Assembly (NCBI GenBank): GCA_016873095.1 | Contig: VGYC01000064.1 | Location: 1 to 34,094 of the forward strand | Direction: 5' to 3' | DNA length: 34,094 nucleotides | From: Planctomycetota bacterium | GTDB taxonomy: Bacteria; Planctomycetota; Planctomycetia; Gemmatales; Gemmataceae | Shown: piece by piece, positions 17,590-26,661 of the stretch | Layout of the letters: every line of letters begins with the position of its first letter | Numbering within the stretch: position 1 is the stretch's first letter | Notes under the pieces: model-generated | Told to the model about the DNA's origin: nothing | What the model saw: only the letters and a program-made list of their open reading frames with translations | Database searches by the model: none | Translations under genes and position numbers: made by a program

Positions 17590-17924
17590 CGCAAACCTCA
17601 CAGCAAAGTGATTCATATGTCGCAGCCTCACGGATTCGTCCAGAATTCGTCCAGAAACAGACATACACCCCCTCGGCGCATCCTCGGCCGGATTCAACCC
17701 GGACTGCGTGTGGCAGTCGAATCTCATGATCTCTGTAATCGCTGGCCAGATAACAGGTTGCAACGACGGTCGAGAAATCGCCGGCGAGCACATGCGTAGA
17801 GCTTGCTGTCCGGCAACTGCCGTGGCCCTCCCCTGAACGCCTTTTTTGACGTGTGTTTCCTGTAAGGTCTCCGCGGCAGTTGGTGTAATCTAATCGGGGG
17901 ATGCTTGTCCTTGGAGTCTTTGCC
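17590..17924 (+). other. 335-base leader between sigma and kinase genes
   Basis: No gene was identified. It contains a perfect tandem duplication of ATTCGTCCAGA (17634-17644 and 17645-17655). TTGACG at 17846-17851 resembles a -35 box, but no well-spaced -10 box follows. The last 25 bases hold GGAG at a good distance from the kinase ATG at 17925. The length suggests the kinase has its own promoter, possibly one used by the adjacent ECF factor. Confidence 0.4.
17634..17655 (+). repeat. Perfect 11-bp tandem duplication
   Basis: ATTCGTCCAGA occurs twice, head to tail, just after the sigma factor gene. It could be a paired protein-binding site or a replication slippage product. Confidence 0.5.
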
Positions 17925-20900
17925 ATGCCCGACACCGCCGCCTGTGCGGATCTGCAGTTGCTCGAACGCTTTGCGATTGGCGATTTGCCGGACGCCGAGG
18001 CGGATGCGCTCGCCCAGCATGTCCTGCTTTGCCCGTCGTGCGTGGCCAGGCTGGATACGCTGAGCGGTGCCGATGGGCTGACGCTGTCCTTGGCGGGTGC
18101 GAGCGTGCCAGGCGTTCCCAGCGCCGAAGTGCAGCGGCTCATCGACGAATTGCGCACGCGCCGGCCAGCCCGCCCCGGCGAAACCACTCTGGATTTTTCC
18201 TCACCCGAGGAAGTGTCGATTGCCGAGCCGGCGCTGTCGGCCGGCAAGCTCGACTTCCTTGCTTCGGCCCAGGCCGGCGACGAATTGGGTCGCCTGGGCG
18301 CGTATCGCGTGCTCAAGGTGCTCGGCAAGGGCGGCATGGGCATGGTATTCCTCGCAGAAGACACCAAGCTGGAACGCCGGGTGGCGCTCAAGGTGATGCT
18401 GCCCAGGTTCGCCGAGAATCCCACGGCCAAGCAACGCTTCCTGCGCGAGGCCAAGAGCGCCGCCGCTCTCAAGCACGACCACATCATCACCATCTACCAG
18501 GTGGATGAGGATCGCGGCGTGCCCTTCCTGGCGATGGAGTATCTCGAAGGCCAGTCGCTCGACCAGCGGCTCAAGACCGGCCAGCCGCCCAGCGTGCAGG
18601 AGAGCGTACGCATCGGCCGCGACGTCGCCCAGGGATTGGCCGCCGCCCACGCCAGGGGACTCATCCATCGCGACGTCAAGCCGGGAAACATCTGGCTGGA
18701 AACGATTGCAGATTTGAGGTTGCAGGTTGCAGATTCCTCGGAAGGGCGGCGCGATGCAAATCTGCAATCTGAAATCTGCAATCTGCAATTTCGGGTGAAG
18801 CTCCTCGACTTTGGCCTGGCCCGGGCCCAGGCGGACGATGTGCATGTCACGCAGTCGGGGGCCATTGTCGGCACGCCGGCATACATGGCCCCGGAGCAAG
18901 CCCGCGGCGAGAAGAATGTCGATCAGCGTGCCGACCTGTTCAGCCTGGGCTGCGTGCTCTATCGGCTGTGCGCCGGCACGCTGCCGTTTCCCGGGCAGAA
19001 CACGATGGCGATCCTGATGGCGCTGGCGACGCACACGCCCCCCGTGCCGGCGGCGCTCAACCCCGAGATTCCCGGCGACCTGTCCGAGCTGACCATGCGA
19101 CTGCTCGACAAGGATCCGTCGAGACGGCCCGCTTCCGCCACGGAAGTCGTCGCCTTGCTGGGCAAGATCGAGCAGCGGCTGGCGCCGCCGGTACCGGTTC
19201 CAGCGCCGCCGCGCAGCGCCGCCGAGACGGCCATCGCGCCGGCGCCGATCAAGTTTGACTCGGAAGAACGCCCCGCGGCGGCGACCCAGAAGCCGACGAT
19301 CCCACCCTCGGCTCCGTCCCGGCGCTTCGCCGCCCGGCGCTGGCTGGTCGCCGCCGGGCTGCTGCTGGTGCTCGCGACGCTCGGCTATTTCTTCGCGGGA
19401 ACCGTGGTCCGCTTCATCTCCAATCGCGGCGAGCTGATCGTGGATATCGACGATCCCAGCATCGAGGTCACGATCAAAGGAGAAGATGTCATCGTCCACG
19501 ACCGCGACCGGCAGCGGCGTTACGTGCTCACGCCCGGCAAGGATTACGAGATCGAGGTGCGCGAATGGGGCGAGGACGGAATCCGCCTCGCAACCAGGAA
19601 CTTCACGATCGTTCGCGGTGGCAAGGAACGTCTCAGCGCGCGCATGTTGCTGGGCGACGCCGAGACGACCAGCGATCCGGAGCGCCGGGCCGCCTTCTGG
19701 GTGCTGCGGCATGGCGGCAAGGTCAAGGTCCGGCTCGCCGACGGCGGCGCGGAAAAAGTCGTGACCAGCAACGCCGCGGTGCCCCGGGAACGATTCACCA
19801 TCCGTGAAGTCGACCTCGCCGCCGGCACGGCGCCGGTGGCCGAACTCGACCGGCTTCAGGGCTTGAACGATCTTGCGATCCTGAACCTCGGTAGCATGGA
19901 ACTGGCCCCGGGATACCTTCCCGAACTGACGGGATTGCCCGCGGTGCGCGAGATCGTGCTGGCCGGCGATGGTCCTTCCTTCATATACCTGGCAACCCAG
20001 CTGCACCAGTTGCAGACCGAAGTCAGGTTGCGGCTCGTCTACTTGAAGGGCGTGCCCGAACCGGGGACCGAGGCCGATCGCAAGGCCGCGGAGTGGGCCC
20101 TGGCCCAGGGCGGCAGCGTCGAGGTGGAAAGCAATGACTACCTCGCGGCCATCAAGCCCGGCTCCGCCCTTCCGGAGGACAAGTTCCGTCTGCGCGCCAT
20201 TCGCTTCGATGCGCCGGCCATGGCGGAAGGCATCTTGTTTCCCAAGGTGAATGACGCATCGCTTGTCATCCTGAAAGACGTCCAGCATCTCAGGTGGCTC
20301 GTGCTGCACAATACCAGCGTCAGCGATGCCGGCGTCAAGCAGTTGAGCGGCTACGCAGGGCTGGCAGGGCTGGAAGCGCTCGACCTCGGCTACCTGCAGA
20401 ACATCTCCAGCGCCTGTGTGCCGAGCCTGCTTCGCTTCAAGCAGCTCTCCCGACTGAATTTCCGCAATACGAAAATCGACGACGCCGGCGTGAAGCTTCT
20501 CGTCGGCCTGCCGAAGCTGAGGGAAGTGCAGATCGGCGCTTCTCCCGTGACCAATGCGGGACTGGCCGAGCTGGCCAAGCTGCGCTTGCAAGCGCTCTGG
20601 CTTGTCGGGAATCAGAATATCAAGGCAGACAGCTTTACTTTGCTGGCCCGGTTTCGCGATCTGGAGGTCCTGGACTTGAGGCGCATCAAGAGTATGCGTG
20701 ACGAGAACATGGCCGTGATTGCCGGCATGCCCCGTCTCCGCCGCCTGTACTTCGAGGGGTCGCCGGTCGGCAACGGCGTGCTCAAGTACCTGGACAAGTT
20801 TCCTCTGACCTTGTTGCAGTTGTCGGGCACCAGCATCGACGACGACGGATTGGCCGAATTGAGTCGAATGCCATCGTTGAAGGAACTTCTTGTGGCACGA

Positions 20901-22415
20901 ACGCGGATCGGCGACGCTGGACTGGCGCATCTCACGCACCTCAAGACCCTGCGTCAACTGCGAATCAAGCAGACGCAGGCAACCGCCGCCGGCATCGCGC
21001 GGCTGCATGCCGCGTTGCCGCGGTGCCGGATCGAATCGGATCACGGAACATTCGGGCCGGGCGTGTCCAATTCGCCTCCGTCGGGCTTGCAATTGCCGCC
21101 ATACACCTCTCCCAGCAAGCACGCCCTCATCTTCGACGGCAAGTCCAATTACGTTTCGTTTCCGACCGTCAGGTATGACGACAGCCAACCCCTGACAATT
21201 GAAATGGATGTCAAGCCAGCGAGAGAGCAGGTGACGGATCTCATGACGAACGGCGCAGCCGGCTTCATCTGGGATGCAAGGCGCGGTCCGCCCATGTTCA
21301 GCTTTGGCATCATGACCCAGGACAAGGATTTTTTCGGGCTCAATGCCATGACCGGCACCGTTCCCCACGAGGTCGTGCATCTGGCGGGTGTTTTGGAGCC
21401 GGATGAAATTCGCATTTACTTGAACGGCAAACTCCAGGAAGCGAAGGGGTTTGGCGGCAAGAAGATCGCGCGCCCACAGGCGCCGCTTACCCTGGGCGCC
21501 AACGATTGGCTGGCGCGCAGCAAACCGGGCAGCACCAGTGACACCCAATCAGGCCTGAACTTTTTTGCGGGCCGCGTACAGCGCATCCGCATTTCCAGGG
21601 TCGCCCGTTACAAGCAGAACTTCACCCCCGGTGACCGCTTTGTGCCGGACAAGGACACCCTGGCGCTGTACCAATTCGACGAAGGCCAGGGCGACAAGCT
21701 CATCGATTCGTCGGGCAACGGGCATCATGGCAAGATCGTGGGGGCGAAGTGGGTGAAGGTGACGACAGACGGTGACATGCAACCGGCACGACCCGCCGCC
21801 TGCTTGCAATTCGACGGCAAGTCCAGCTACGTCGAGATCCCCTCACTGCGCTTTGACGCCGAACAGCCCGTCACCATCGAAGGCCTGGTCACGGTCGAGC
21901 AAGAGCAGAATGCCATGCTCCTGTGTCGGGTGGCCGGAAAGTCCTGGATGTCATTGTCCGCGAGCGGCAAGCAATGGAGCCTGGTCGGAGGCCACAACAA
22001 TCAACAACATGGAGTGGCGGCGCCGAACGCCCTGGTCAAGGCCGCGAAGACCCACGTGGCTACCACCTGGGACGGCAAGCAACTTCGCCTGTTCATCAAC
22101 GGCAAGGAAGCGAGCGACCGGGTGACGCTGCCACAGAAACCAGCCACGATCAAGTCCGGACAGACGGGCACGACGCAGATCGGCGGCGCTCCGGGCAGCA
22201 AGCTGTTTCTCGCGGGCAAGATCCACGGCCTGCGCGTTTCCAGGGTTGCGCGCGATCCCAAGGGCTTCACGCCCGCAACCCGCTTCGAAGCCGACAAGGA
22301 CACCATCGCACTGTATCGCTTCGACGAAGGCCAGGGGGACAGGCTCATCGACTCATCAGGCAACAATCATCACGGTAGAATCGTCGGCGCGCAGTGGGTG
22401 AAGGGCACGCCGTAG
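17925..22415 (+). CDS. Membrane Ser/Thr protein kinase with anti-sigma zinc motif, LRR and two LamG domains
   Basis: The 1,496-residue protein begins with a short helical domain holding H32-x3-C36-x2-C39, the zinc motif of anti-sigma (ZAS) factors. The kinase domain follows: G-loop GKGGMG (134-139), Lys156, HRDVKPGN with Asp250, DFG with Asp295, then GTPAYMAPEQ. About 29 extra residues (261-289), encoded by a palindromic repeat, sit between the HRD and DFG motifs. One transmembrane helix lies at about 472-495 (WLVAAGLLLVLATLGYFFAG). Outside the membrane come leucine-rich repeats (about 640-1030) and two LamG-like domains (from about 1065 and 1293). It should sense an external ligand and phosphorylate cytoplasmic targets, possibly including or controlling the adjacent ECF factor. 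The start at 17925 has GGAG eight bases upstream; 17901 does not have a usable site. Confidence 0.88.
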   Translation: MPDTAACADLQLLERFAIGDLPDAEADALAQHVLLCPSCVARLDTLSGADGLTLSLAGASVPGVPSAEVQRLIDELRTRRPARPGETTLDFSSPEEVSIAEPALSAGKLDFLASAQAGDELGRLGAYRVLKVLGKGGMGMVFLAEDTKLERRVALKVMLPRFAENPTAKQRFLREAKSAAALKHDHIITIYQVDEDRGVPFLAMEYLEGQSLDQRLKTGQPPSVQESVRIGRDVAQGLAAAHARGLIHRDVKPGNIWLETIADLRLQVADSSEGRRDANLQSEICNLQFRVKLLDFGLARAQADDVHVTQSGAIVGTPAYMAPEQARGEKNVDQRADLFSLGCVLYRLCAGTLPFPGQNTMAILMALATHTPPVPAALNPEIPGDLSELTMRLLDKDPSRRPASATEVVALLGKIEQRLAPPVPVPAPPRSAAETAIAPAPIKFDSEERPAAATQKPTIPPSAPSRRFAARRWLVAAGLLLVLATLGYFFAGTVVRFISNRGELIVDIDDPSIEVTIKGEDVIVHDRDRQRRYVLTPGKDYEIEVREWGEDGIRLATRNFTIVRGGKERLSARMLLGDAETTSDPERRAAFWVLRHGGKVKVRLADGGAEKVVTSNAAVPRERFTIREVDLAAGTAPVAELDRLQGLNDLAILNLGSMELAPGYLPELTGLPAVREIVLAGDGPSFIYLATQLHQLQTEVRLRLVYLKGVPEPGTEADRKAAEWALAQGGSVEVESNDYLAAIKPGSALPEDKFRLRAIRFDAPAMAEGILFPKVNDASLVILKDVQHLRWLVLHNTSVSDAGVKQLSGYAGLAGLEALDLGYLQNISSACVPSLLRFKQLSRLNFRNTKIDDAGVKLLVGLPKLREVQIGASPVTNAGLAELAKLRLQALWLVGNQNIKADSFTLLARFRDLEVLDLRRIKSMRDENMAVIAGMPRLRRLYFEGSPVGNGVLKYLDKFPLTLLQLSGTSIDDDGLAELSRMPSLKELLVARTRIGDAGLAHLTHLKTLRQLRIKQTQATAAGIARLHAALPRCRIESDHGTFGPGVSNSPPSGLQLPPYTSPSKHALIFDGKSNYVSFPTVRYDDSQPLTIEMDVKPAREQVTDLMTNGAAGFIWDARRGPPMFSFGIMTQDKDFFGLNAMTGTVPHEVVHLAGVLEPDEIRIYLNGKLQEAKGFGGKKIARPQAPLTLGANDWLARSKPGSTSDTQSGLNFFAGRVQRIRISRVARYKQNFTPGDRFVPDKDTLALYQFDEGQGDKLIDSSGNGHHGKIVGAKWVKVTTDGDMQPARPAACLQFDGKSSYVEIPSLRFDAEQPVTIEGLVTVEQEQNAMLLCRVAGKSWMSLSASGKQWSLVGGHNNQQHGVAAPNALVKAAKTHVATTWDGKQLRLFINGKEASDRVTLPQKPATIKSGQTGTTQIGGAPGSKLFLAGKIHGLRVSRVARDPKGFTPATRFEADKDTIALYRFDEGQGDRLIDSSGNNHHGRIVGAQWVKGTP
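18705..18789. repeat. Imperfect palindromic repeat inside the kinase gene
   Basis: The left arm (18705-18735) and right arm (18759-18789) are inverted repeats matching at 26 of 31 positions, around a GC-rich loop of 23 bases. Each arm is built from short iterations of TTGCAGATT or its complement AATCTGCAA. The element is AT-richer than the surrounding gene and is translated in frame without a stop. A 17-base piece of the right arm recurs at 7521-7537. This looks like a dispersed miniature repeat of the host genome that landed in a loop of the kinase domain. Confidence 0.7.
21651..22407 (+). repeat. Diverged direct repeat of LamG C-terminal segment
   Basis: The segments 21651-21760 and 22298-22407 encode nearly the same peptide (KDTLALYQFDEGQGDKLIDS against KDTIALYRFDEGQGDRLIDS) and share long identical DNA stretches such as TTCGACGAAGGCCAGGG. 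They are the ends of two tandem LamG units, which shows that the second domain arose by duplication within the gene. Confidence 0.7.
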
Positions 22416-22449
22416 CGACCTGCGAAAGAACGGCTGCTTCCCGCGCAAC

Positions 22450-22484
22450 AAAAAACCCCGGGCACGGCCGAAGCCGTCCCGGGG
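22450..22484 (-). terminator. Intrinsic terminator of the cytochrome-WD40 operon
   Basis: Read on the minus strand, CCCCGGGACGGC and GCCGTGCCCGGGG form a 12-bp stem with one bulged G, closed by a TTCG tetraloop and followed by six T. It lies 53 bases after the stop of the cytochrome-WD40 gene and separates it from the convergent kinase gene. There is no T-run on the plus strand. Confidence 0.88.
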
Positions 22485-22537
22485 CCGCGTGTTCCCGGCC
22501 ACCCCCCAGTTCGGCCGGGCCAACGTCTTCGCAACGA

Positions 22538-23959
22538 TTACTTCTTCTGCTCGGGCGGCTGCACGCCGGGGGGCAGCAGCGAGCGGACCAGCTGGCCGTT
22601 GGCGCCGTTGTAGACGCGGACGATGCCTTCCTGGCCGCCGGCAACGACCACGGCGCCGTCCGGGCTGACGCCGACGGCGTAGATGTAGTCGTTGTTGCCG
22701 CCGAAGTTGCGGATGTTGCCGCCGTTGGTGGCCTCGAAGAACTTGATCTGCTGATCACCCGAGCAGGTCACGAACTGGCTGGTCTTGCCGATGTACAGCA
22801 GTCGCGTTACCTGCTTCTGGTGAGCATTGATGGTGCGGGCCTGCTCCCCCTTCTCGTAGTCCCAGACCTTGACGGTGCTATCGGCGCCGGCGGAGGCGAG
22901 TAGCTTGCCGTCGTTCTGCCAGCCGACATCGAGCACGTGGTGAGTATGCCCCTCGAAGGACTTGATGAACTTGCCGGAGGGGACCTCGAAGACCTTGATG
23001 AACTTGTCCGCCGAGCAGGTGGCGATCTTCTTCGAGTCGGGGCTGAAGCTCAGGCCATAGACGGTGTCGCTGTGGCCGTTCTTGATGTCGCCGATCAGCT
23101 TCCAGGTGGGCGCCTCGAAGATCTTGATCTCGCCATCTTCGGTCGGAGCGCCGCCGCCGGAGGCCAGCAGCTTGCCGTCCGGCGAAAAGGCCAGGGCGAC
23201 GACGTCGTGCGCGAATCCTGTGATCTTGTGCCGCAACATGCCTGTCTTGACGTCCCAGAAGGAAACCTCCTGGAAGCTGCCGCTGACCAGATACTTGCTG
23301 TCGGGCGAGAAGGCCATCGCCGACACGATGGACATGTGCGCGGCTTGCACGGGCTTGCCGTCGCCCATCTTCAGACCGGGATCGACCAGGCTACGGATGA
23401 ACTTGCCGGAGCCGGCGTCGTAAACGTGGATCTGGTTGCCGCGGCCGGCGGCGACCATGGACTTGTCGGGGCTCACGGTGAGCGCACGCACGGGGTGCAC
23501 GTTGGCCGGCGGCAGCCCAACGATGATCTTGGGCCGCACCCGAACGGTCGTCGGCGCCTTGGCCCCCTGGTCGATCCACAGCTTGATGATCGCCAGTTCC
23601 TCGGGGCTCAATGGCTCTTCACCCTTTGGCGGCATGAACGGCTTGGCGGAACGACCAGCCGACTTGTACAGAAGGCTGGTATCCGACTTGCCGGGGACGA
23701 TCGGAGTGCCGCGCTTGCCTCCCTTGACAAGGCCCTCGTAGCTGCCCATGTCGAGCCGGCCTTCCTTCACTGAGCCGCTATGGCAGGTCGTGCACTTTTT
23801 CAAGAAGATTGGCTCCACGTCTTTCTCGTAGGTGACCGGATCCTTGCGATTGAGTGCGACGACCTTGATTGGCTCGATCTTCTTCGATTTTTCCTGGGCC
23901 AGGACGGCAGCGGGGGCGGACATCAGGATGCCGACACTCAGAATCAAGAACAAGCGCAT
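22538..23959 (-). CDS. Exported c-type cytochrome with WD40 repeats
   Basis: The 473-residue protein has a signal peptide (MRLFLILSVGILMSAPAAVLA). A small cytochrome domain of the Planctomycetes type follows, with heme site C56-T-T-C59-H60 and a downstream PFMPPKGEEPLSPEEL segment that may supply the axial Met. From about residue 160 there is a series of WD40 repeats, recognised by recurring units such as MAFSPDSKYLVSGS, LAFSPDGKLLASGG, LSFSPDSKKIATCS and VKVWDYEKG, enough for a seven-bladed propeller. This fusion is common in planctomycetes but has no established function; electron transfer combined with a protein-binding platform is the reading from its domains. The start has GGAG seven bases upstream. 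The gene lies 71 bases after the pre-peptidase-domain gene, probably in one operon. Confidence 0.88.
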   Translation of the reverse strand: MRLFLILSVGILMSAPAAVLAQEKSKKIEPIKVVALNRKDPVTYEKDVEPIFLKKCTTCHSGSVKEGRLDMGSYEGLVKGGKRGTPIVPGKSDTSLLYKSAGRSAKPFMPPKGEEPLSPEELAIIKLWIDQGAKAPTTVRVRPKIIVGLPPANVHPVRALTVSPDKSMVAAGRGNQIHVYDAGSGKFIRSLVDPGLKMGDGKPVQAAHMSIVSAMAFSPDSKYLVSGSFQEVSFWDVKTGMLRHKITGFAHDVVALAFSPDGKLLASGGGAPTEDGEIKIFEAPTWKLIGDIKNGHSDTVYGLSFSPDSKKIATCSADKFIKVFEVPSGKFIKSFEGHTHHVLDVGWQNDGKLLASAGADSTVKVWDYEKGEQARTINAHQKQVTRLLYIGKTSQFVTCSGDQQIKFFEATNGGNIRNFGGNNDYIYAVGVSPDGAVVVAGGQEGIVRVYNGANGQLVRSLLPPGVQPPEQKK

Positions 23960-24030
23960 ATTGGTCTCCAAGTTTCGGTTCGCAGCATGCCGTTGTCCGT
24001 GCCGGAACACGGACAAGGCAACACTCAAAA

Positions 24031-26661
24031 CTATTTCACGATGTTGATGTTGATCTTCGCCTCGTGCGTGAGGGTGATGTTGCCATGGATGGTGGCCGTG
24101 GCGCGGACGATGAGGTTGGCACGATTGCCGGCGGCCGCGTTGGCGGGCACACGGATGACCAGCTTGCCGTCGCTCTTGCCGGCAGGGATGACGGCATCAT
24201 CGGCGCTCAGACCCTGCGTCCCGGGCGGCAGGATGAGCTGCAACTTGACCGCATCTTCGAAATCAAACAGCCGGTTCACCGGCACGGCCAGGTCGAGGTT
24301 GGTGCCGGCCTTGATGTTGGTATTCGCCGCCACATTGAGCTTCACGACCTCCTTGGGCACGACGGTCAAGGCCACCGGCGTCGAGGGCACGATGGCGTTG
24401 ACGTTATTCTTCTTGTCTTTCGGATTCTTCGCGAACGGGACCGGCGCGAAGCTGCGGAAGACAAGCGAGTACGTTCCCGGTGGCACGTTGGCGGGCACGT
24501 TGAGGACGATGAGCCCATCGTTCTTGCCGTTGGGAATGGTAACATTGCCGAAGGTGACGCCCGGCGGCAACTCCGGGGCGATGGGCGTGATCTGCACCGG
24601 CTGATTCATGTCCGGCCACAGACGATTCAATGTCAGCTTGACGTTGGCCTTGTTGCCATGGCTCACCATCTTGTTGTCGATGGCGGCGACCAGCTGATAG
24701 GGCGGCTTCTCGCGCACCGCGATCACCAGATTGCGGTCCAGGCGGGTCACCGTCGGGACGTTCTGCTGCGGCTGGACCGGCCAGGTGACGCTTGCCGGCC
24801 GCGCCTCGCGGACCACCGGCTTGCCCTTGATGCTGGCCGTTCCCTTGATCTTGATCTCACCGGTGAAGATCGGCGCATCGGCGGCGGCGCTGACGACCAG
24901 CAACGCTTCCTTGACGTTCGGACCGACCACCTGCGGCACGCTGGTAACGCCCTTGGGAAGTCCTTCGGTGGTCAACGTGACCTCGCCCTTGAAACCGTCC
25001 TGCCGGTCTACCAGGACGATGAAGTTCTGGCTGCCTCCCTTGCCGACGACGCAGGAATCCGGCCGGAAATCATCGGGCGGCATGACAATCAACCGGTAGT
25101 CTGGTTCTTCCGGCGTGATGCGCAGCCGATAAAAGGCCTTGGGCCCGAATTGAGTGTTGCTCAGATGGCTGCCGATAAGAATGAAATACTTGCCGTCCGC
25201 CGGCACGACGAAACGGTACGCCGGCGGATCGCGCGTGAGGTTGTAGAAGATCTTGGCATTGAGCACGGCTGGAGCATCGTCAAGCAGGACGATTTCCGGG
25301 CCGACCTTTGGCGGCGGAGGCGGCTCTTTTTCCTTTGGATCGGGCTTGGCCTTGGGATCGACCTTGGGTGGCGGCGGCGGCGGATTGCGCAGACTCAGGA
25401 AGACATCGGTGGTCGCCCCGAGACGCTGGCTGACGACCTCGATCATGAACACGTCTCCCTTCTTGGCGTTGAAGACGTACCAGTCGCGATCGCCGCGCTT
25501 GTCGATCCGGCCGCCGACCTCGCAGGGCACGGTCAGCTCCTGCGCGTTTTCCGGCAAGTCGTTCGCATCATTCTCGATCACCACTGGTCCGCGCGCAAAG
25601 CTCAGTAACGCTGGATTGGAGACGCCCGCTGGGGCATTCAGGCGATACTCGAAGCCATCCTCGGTTGCCGTCACGGGAGCGATCATCCCGCCATAATTGA
25701 GCCGTGTCGATTCCTTCGGGGCGGTGACGTTCACCGTGATCCTCTCCAGTGGCTTGCCGTCGACCAGGAACGCAGGGTCTGGCTTGCCGTCAGGCAAGTT
25801 GCGACCAAAGATGGTGATGGCCGCCTGCTTGCCGGGTTCAATCATCGGCGGAAAGACAGCGTCAATCCATGGGCCGGTGGAGATATCGAGCCGATAGAAA
25901 TGCTCGCCGCCTCCCTGCGTGTAGGTGAACTGGCACAGTCGAACGACATAGTCGCCGTCCCTGGGCAACACGGCGTCGAGGATGCCGTCCTGACCCGGGA
26001 TCGGCTGAAACACGGCGATCTCCCGGCCCTCGGGATCAAGCAAGCGCATTTCCGGATGTAACCGGCTGTCCAGGCTGGCGCAAAGGCAGGAGACGACGAC
26101 ACGTTGCCCCTTGCTGCCGGCGAATGTGAAATAGTCAACGTCGGTCGGGGCAGCGACGACGCCGTTGATCGTGGAGTTGAGTTCAACGCGCTGCGCCTGT
26201 TCCAGATCGTTGTTGGGCTCTTTCTCGGCGACCTCTTTCATGGTGCCGACAACAAAGACGCGCGGGTTGCTCACCCCCCACTTGTTCGCAAGCCGAACAT
26301 CGTACAGACCGGGGGGCACGTCCTTGGCAATCGTCACCTTGAACTGCGTGACGGGCGGAGGTGGCGGCGGGGCCGGCTTCTTCGGGTCCGTCTTGGGCGG
26401 CGGCGGCGCCGGCGGGATGATCGGCGTCGCCTTGATGCCCGCGTGACTGAAGATCATCGCTTCGGGCAGTTCCAGATCGCCGCCCGAGAACGAAACATCC
26501 ACGGTCGTGCCTGGATTGCCGCCCAGCGGCGTGATGGAGTTGAGCCGCGGCGTCGGCAGCTGATTGCCATTCTGAATCTGCCCCTGCGCATGCGAGGCGG
26601 CGAACGCGCAAAGGGCGATCACGGAGAGGTTACGCCAACAGGCAAATCGTCGGCCTGGCAT
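24031..26661 (-). CDS. Secreted pre-peptidase C-terminal (PPC) domain protein
   Basis: The 876-residue protein has a signal peptide (NLSVIALCAFAASHAQG) and should be on the surface or in the periplasm. An N-terminal Ig/IPT-like domain (LNSITPLGGNPGTTVDVSFS) is broken by a proline- and lysine-rich linker. A PPC domain follows, starting at EKEPNNDLEQAQRVELN with the typical DVDYFTF strand, and then a second PPC-like unit (NDANDLPENAQELTVPCEVG, DRDWYVF) which also carries a proline-rich insert. Further Ig-like strands fill the C-terminal third. No protease or other catalytic domain is present. The start has a strong AGGAGG nine bases upstream. It is the first gene of the pair with the cytochrome-WD40 protein. 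Confidence 0.85.
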   Translation of the reverse strand: MPGRRFACWRNLSVIALCAFAASHAQGQIQNGNQLPTPRLNSITPLGGNPGTTVDVSFSGGDLELPEAMIFSHAGIKATPIIPPAPPPPKTDPKKPAPPPPPPVTQFKVTIAKDVPPGLYDVRLANKWGVSNPRVFVVGTMKEVAEKEPNNDLEQAQRVELNSTINGVVAAPTDVDYFTFAGSKGQRVVVSCLCASLDSRLHPEMRLLDPEGREIAVFQPIPGQDGILDAVLPRDGDYVVRLCQFTYTQGGGEHFYRLDISTGPWIDAVFPPMIEPGKQAAITIFGRNLPDGKPDPAFLVDGKPLERITVNVTAPKESTRLNYGGMIAPVTATEDGFEYRLNAPAGVSNPALLSFARGPVVIENDANDLPENAQELTVPCEVGGRIDKRGDRDWYVFNAKKGDVFMIEVVSQRLGATTDVFLSLRNPPPPPPKVDPKAKPDPKEKEPPPPPKVGPEIVLLDDAPAVLNAKIFYNLTRDPPAYRFVVPADGKYFILIGSHLSNTQFGPKAFYRLRITPEEPDYRLIVMPPDDFRPDSCVVGKGGSQNFIVLVDRQDGFKGEVTLTTEGLPKGVTSVPQVVGPNVKEALLVVSAAADAPIFTGEIKIKGTASIKGKPVVREARPASVTWPVQPQQNVPTVTRLDRNLVIAVREKPPYQLVAAIDNKMVSHGNKANVKLTLNRLWPDMNQPVQITPIAPELPPGVTFGNVTIPNGKNDGLIVLNVPANVPPGTYSLVFRSFAPVPFAKNPKDKKNNVNAIVPSTPVALTVVPKEVVKLNVAANTNIKAGTNLDLAVPVNRLFDFEDAVKLQLILPPGTQGLSADDAVIPAGKSDGKLVIRVPANAAAGNRANLIVRATATIHGNITLTHEAKININIVK

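Noticed and set aside
17901-17924. Upstream ATG at 17901 as the start of the kinase gene
   Set aside because: The purine run there touches the ATG with no spacer, while the ATG at 17925 has GGAG at a normal distance and begins directly at the zinc-motif domain.
18201-21548. A 1,115-codon open frame on the minus strand opposite the kinase gene
   Set aside because: It is antisense to a gene with clear kinase, LRR and LamG motifs; its own translation has no recognisable domain, and such shadow frames are expected in high-GC DNA.
23869-25608. A 579-codon plus-strand frame opposite the PPC and cytochrome genes
   Set aside because: It spans two well-supported minus-strand genes and is rich in Arg, His and Asp as reverse-complement shadows usually are.
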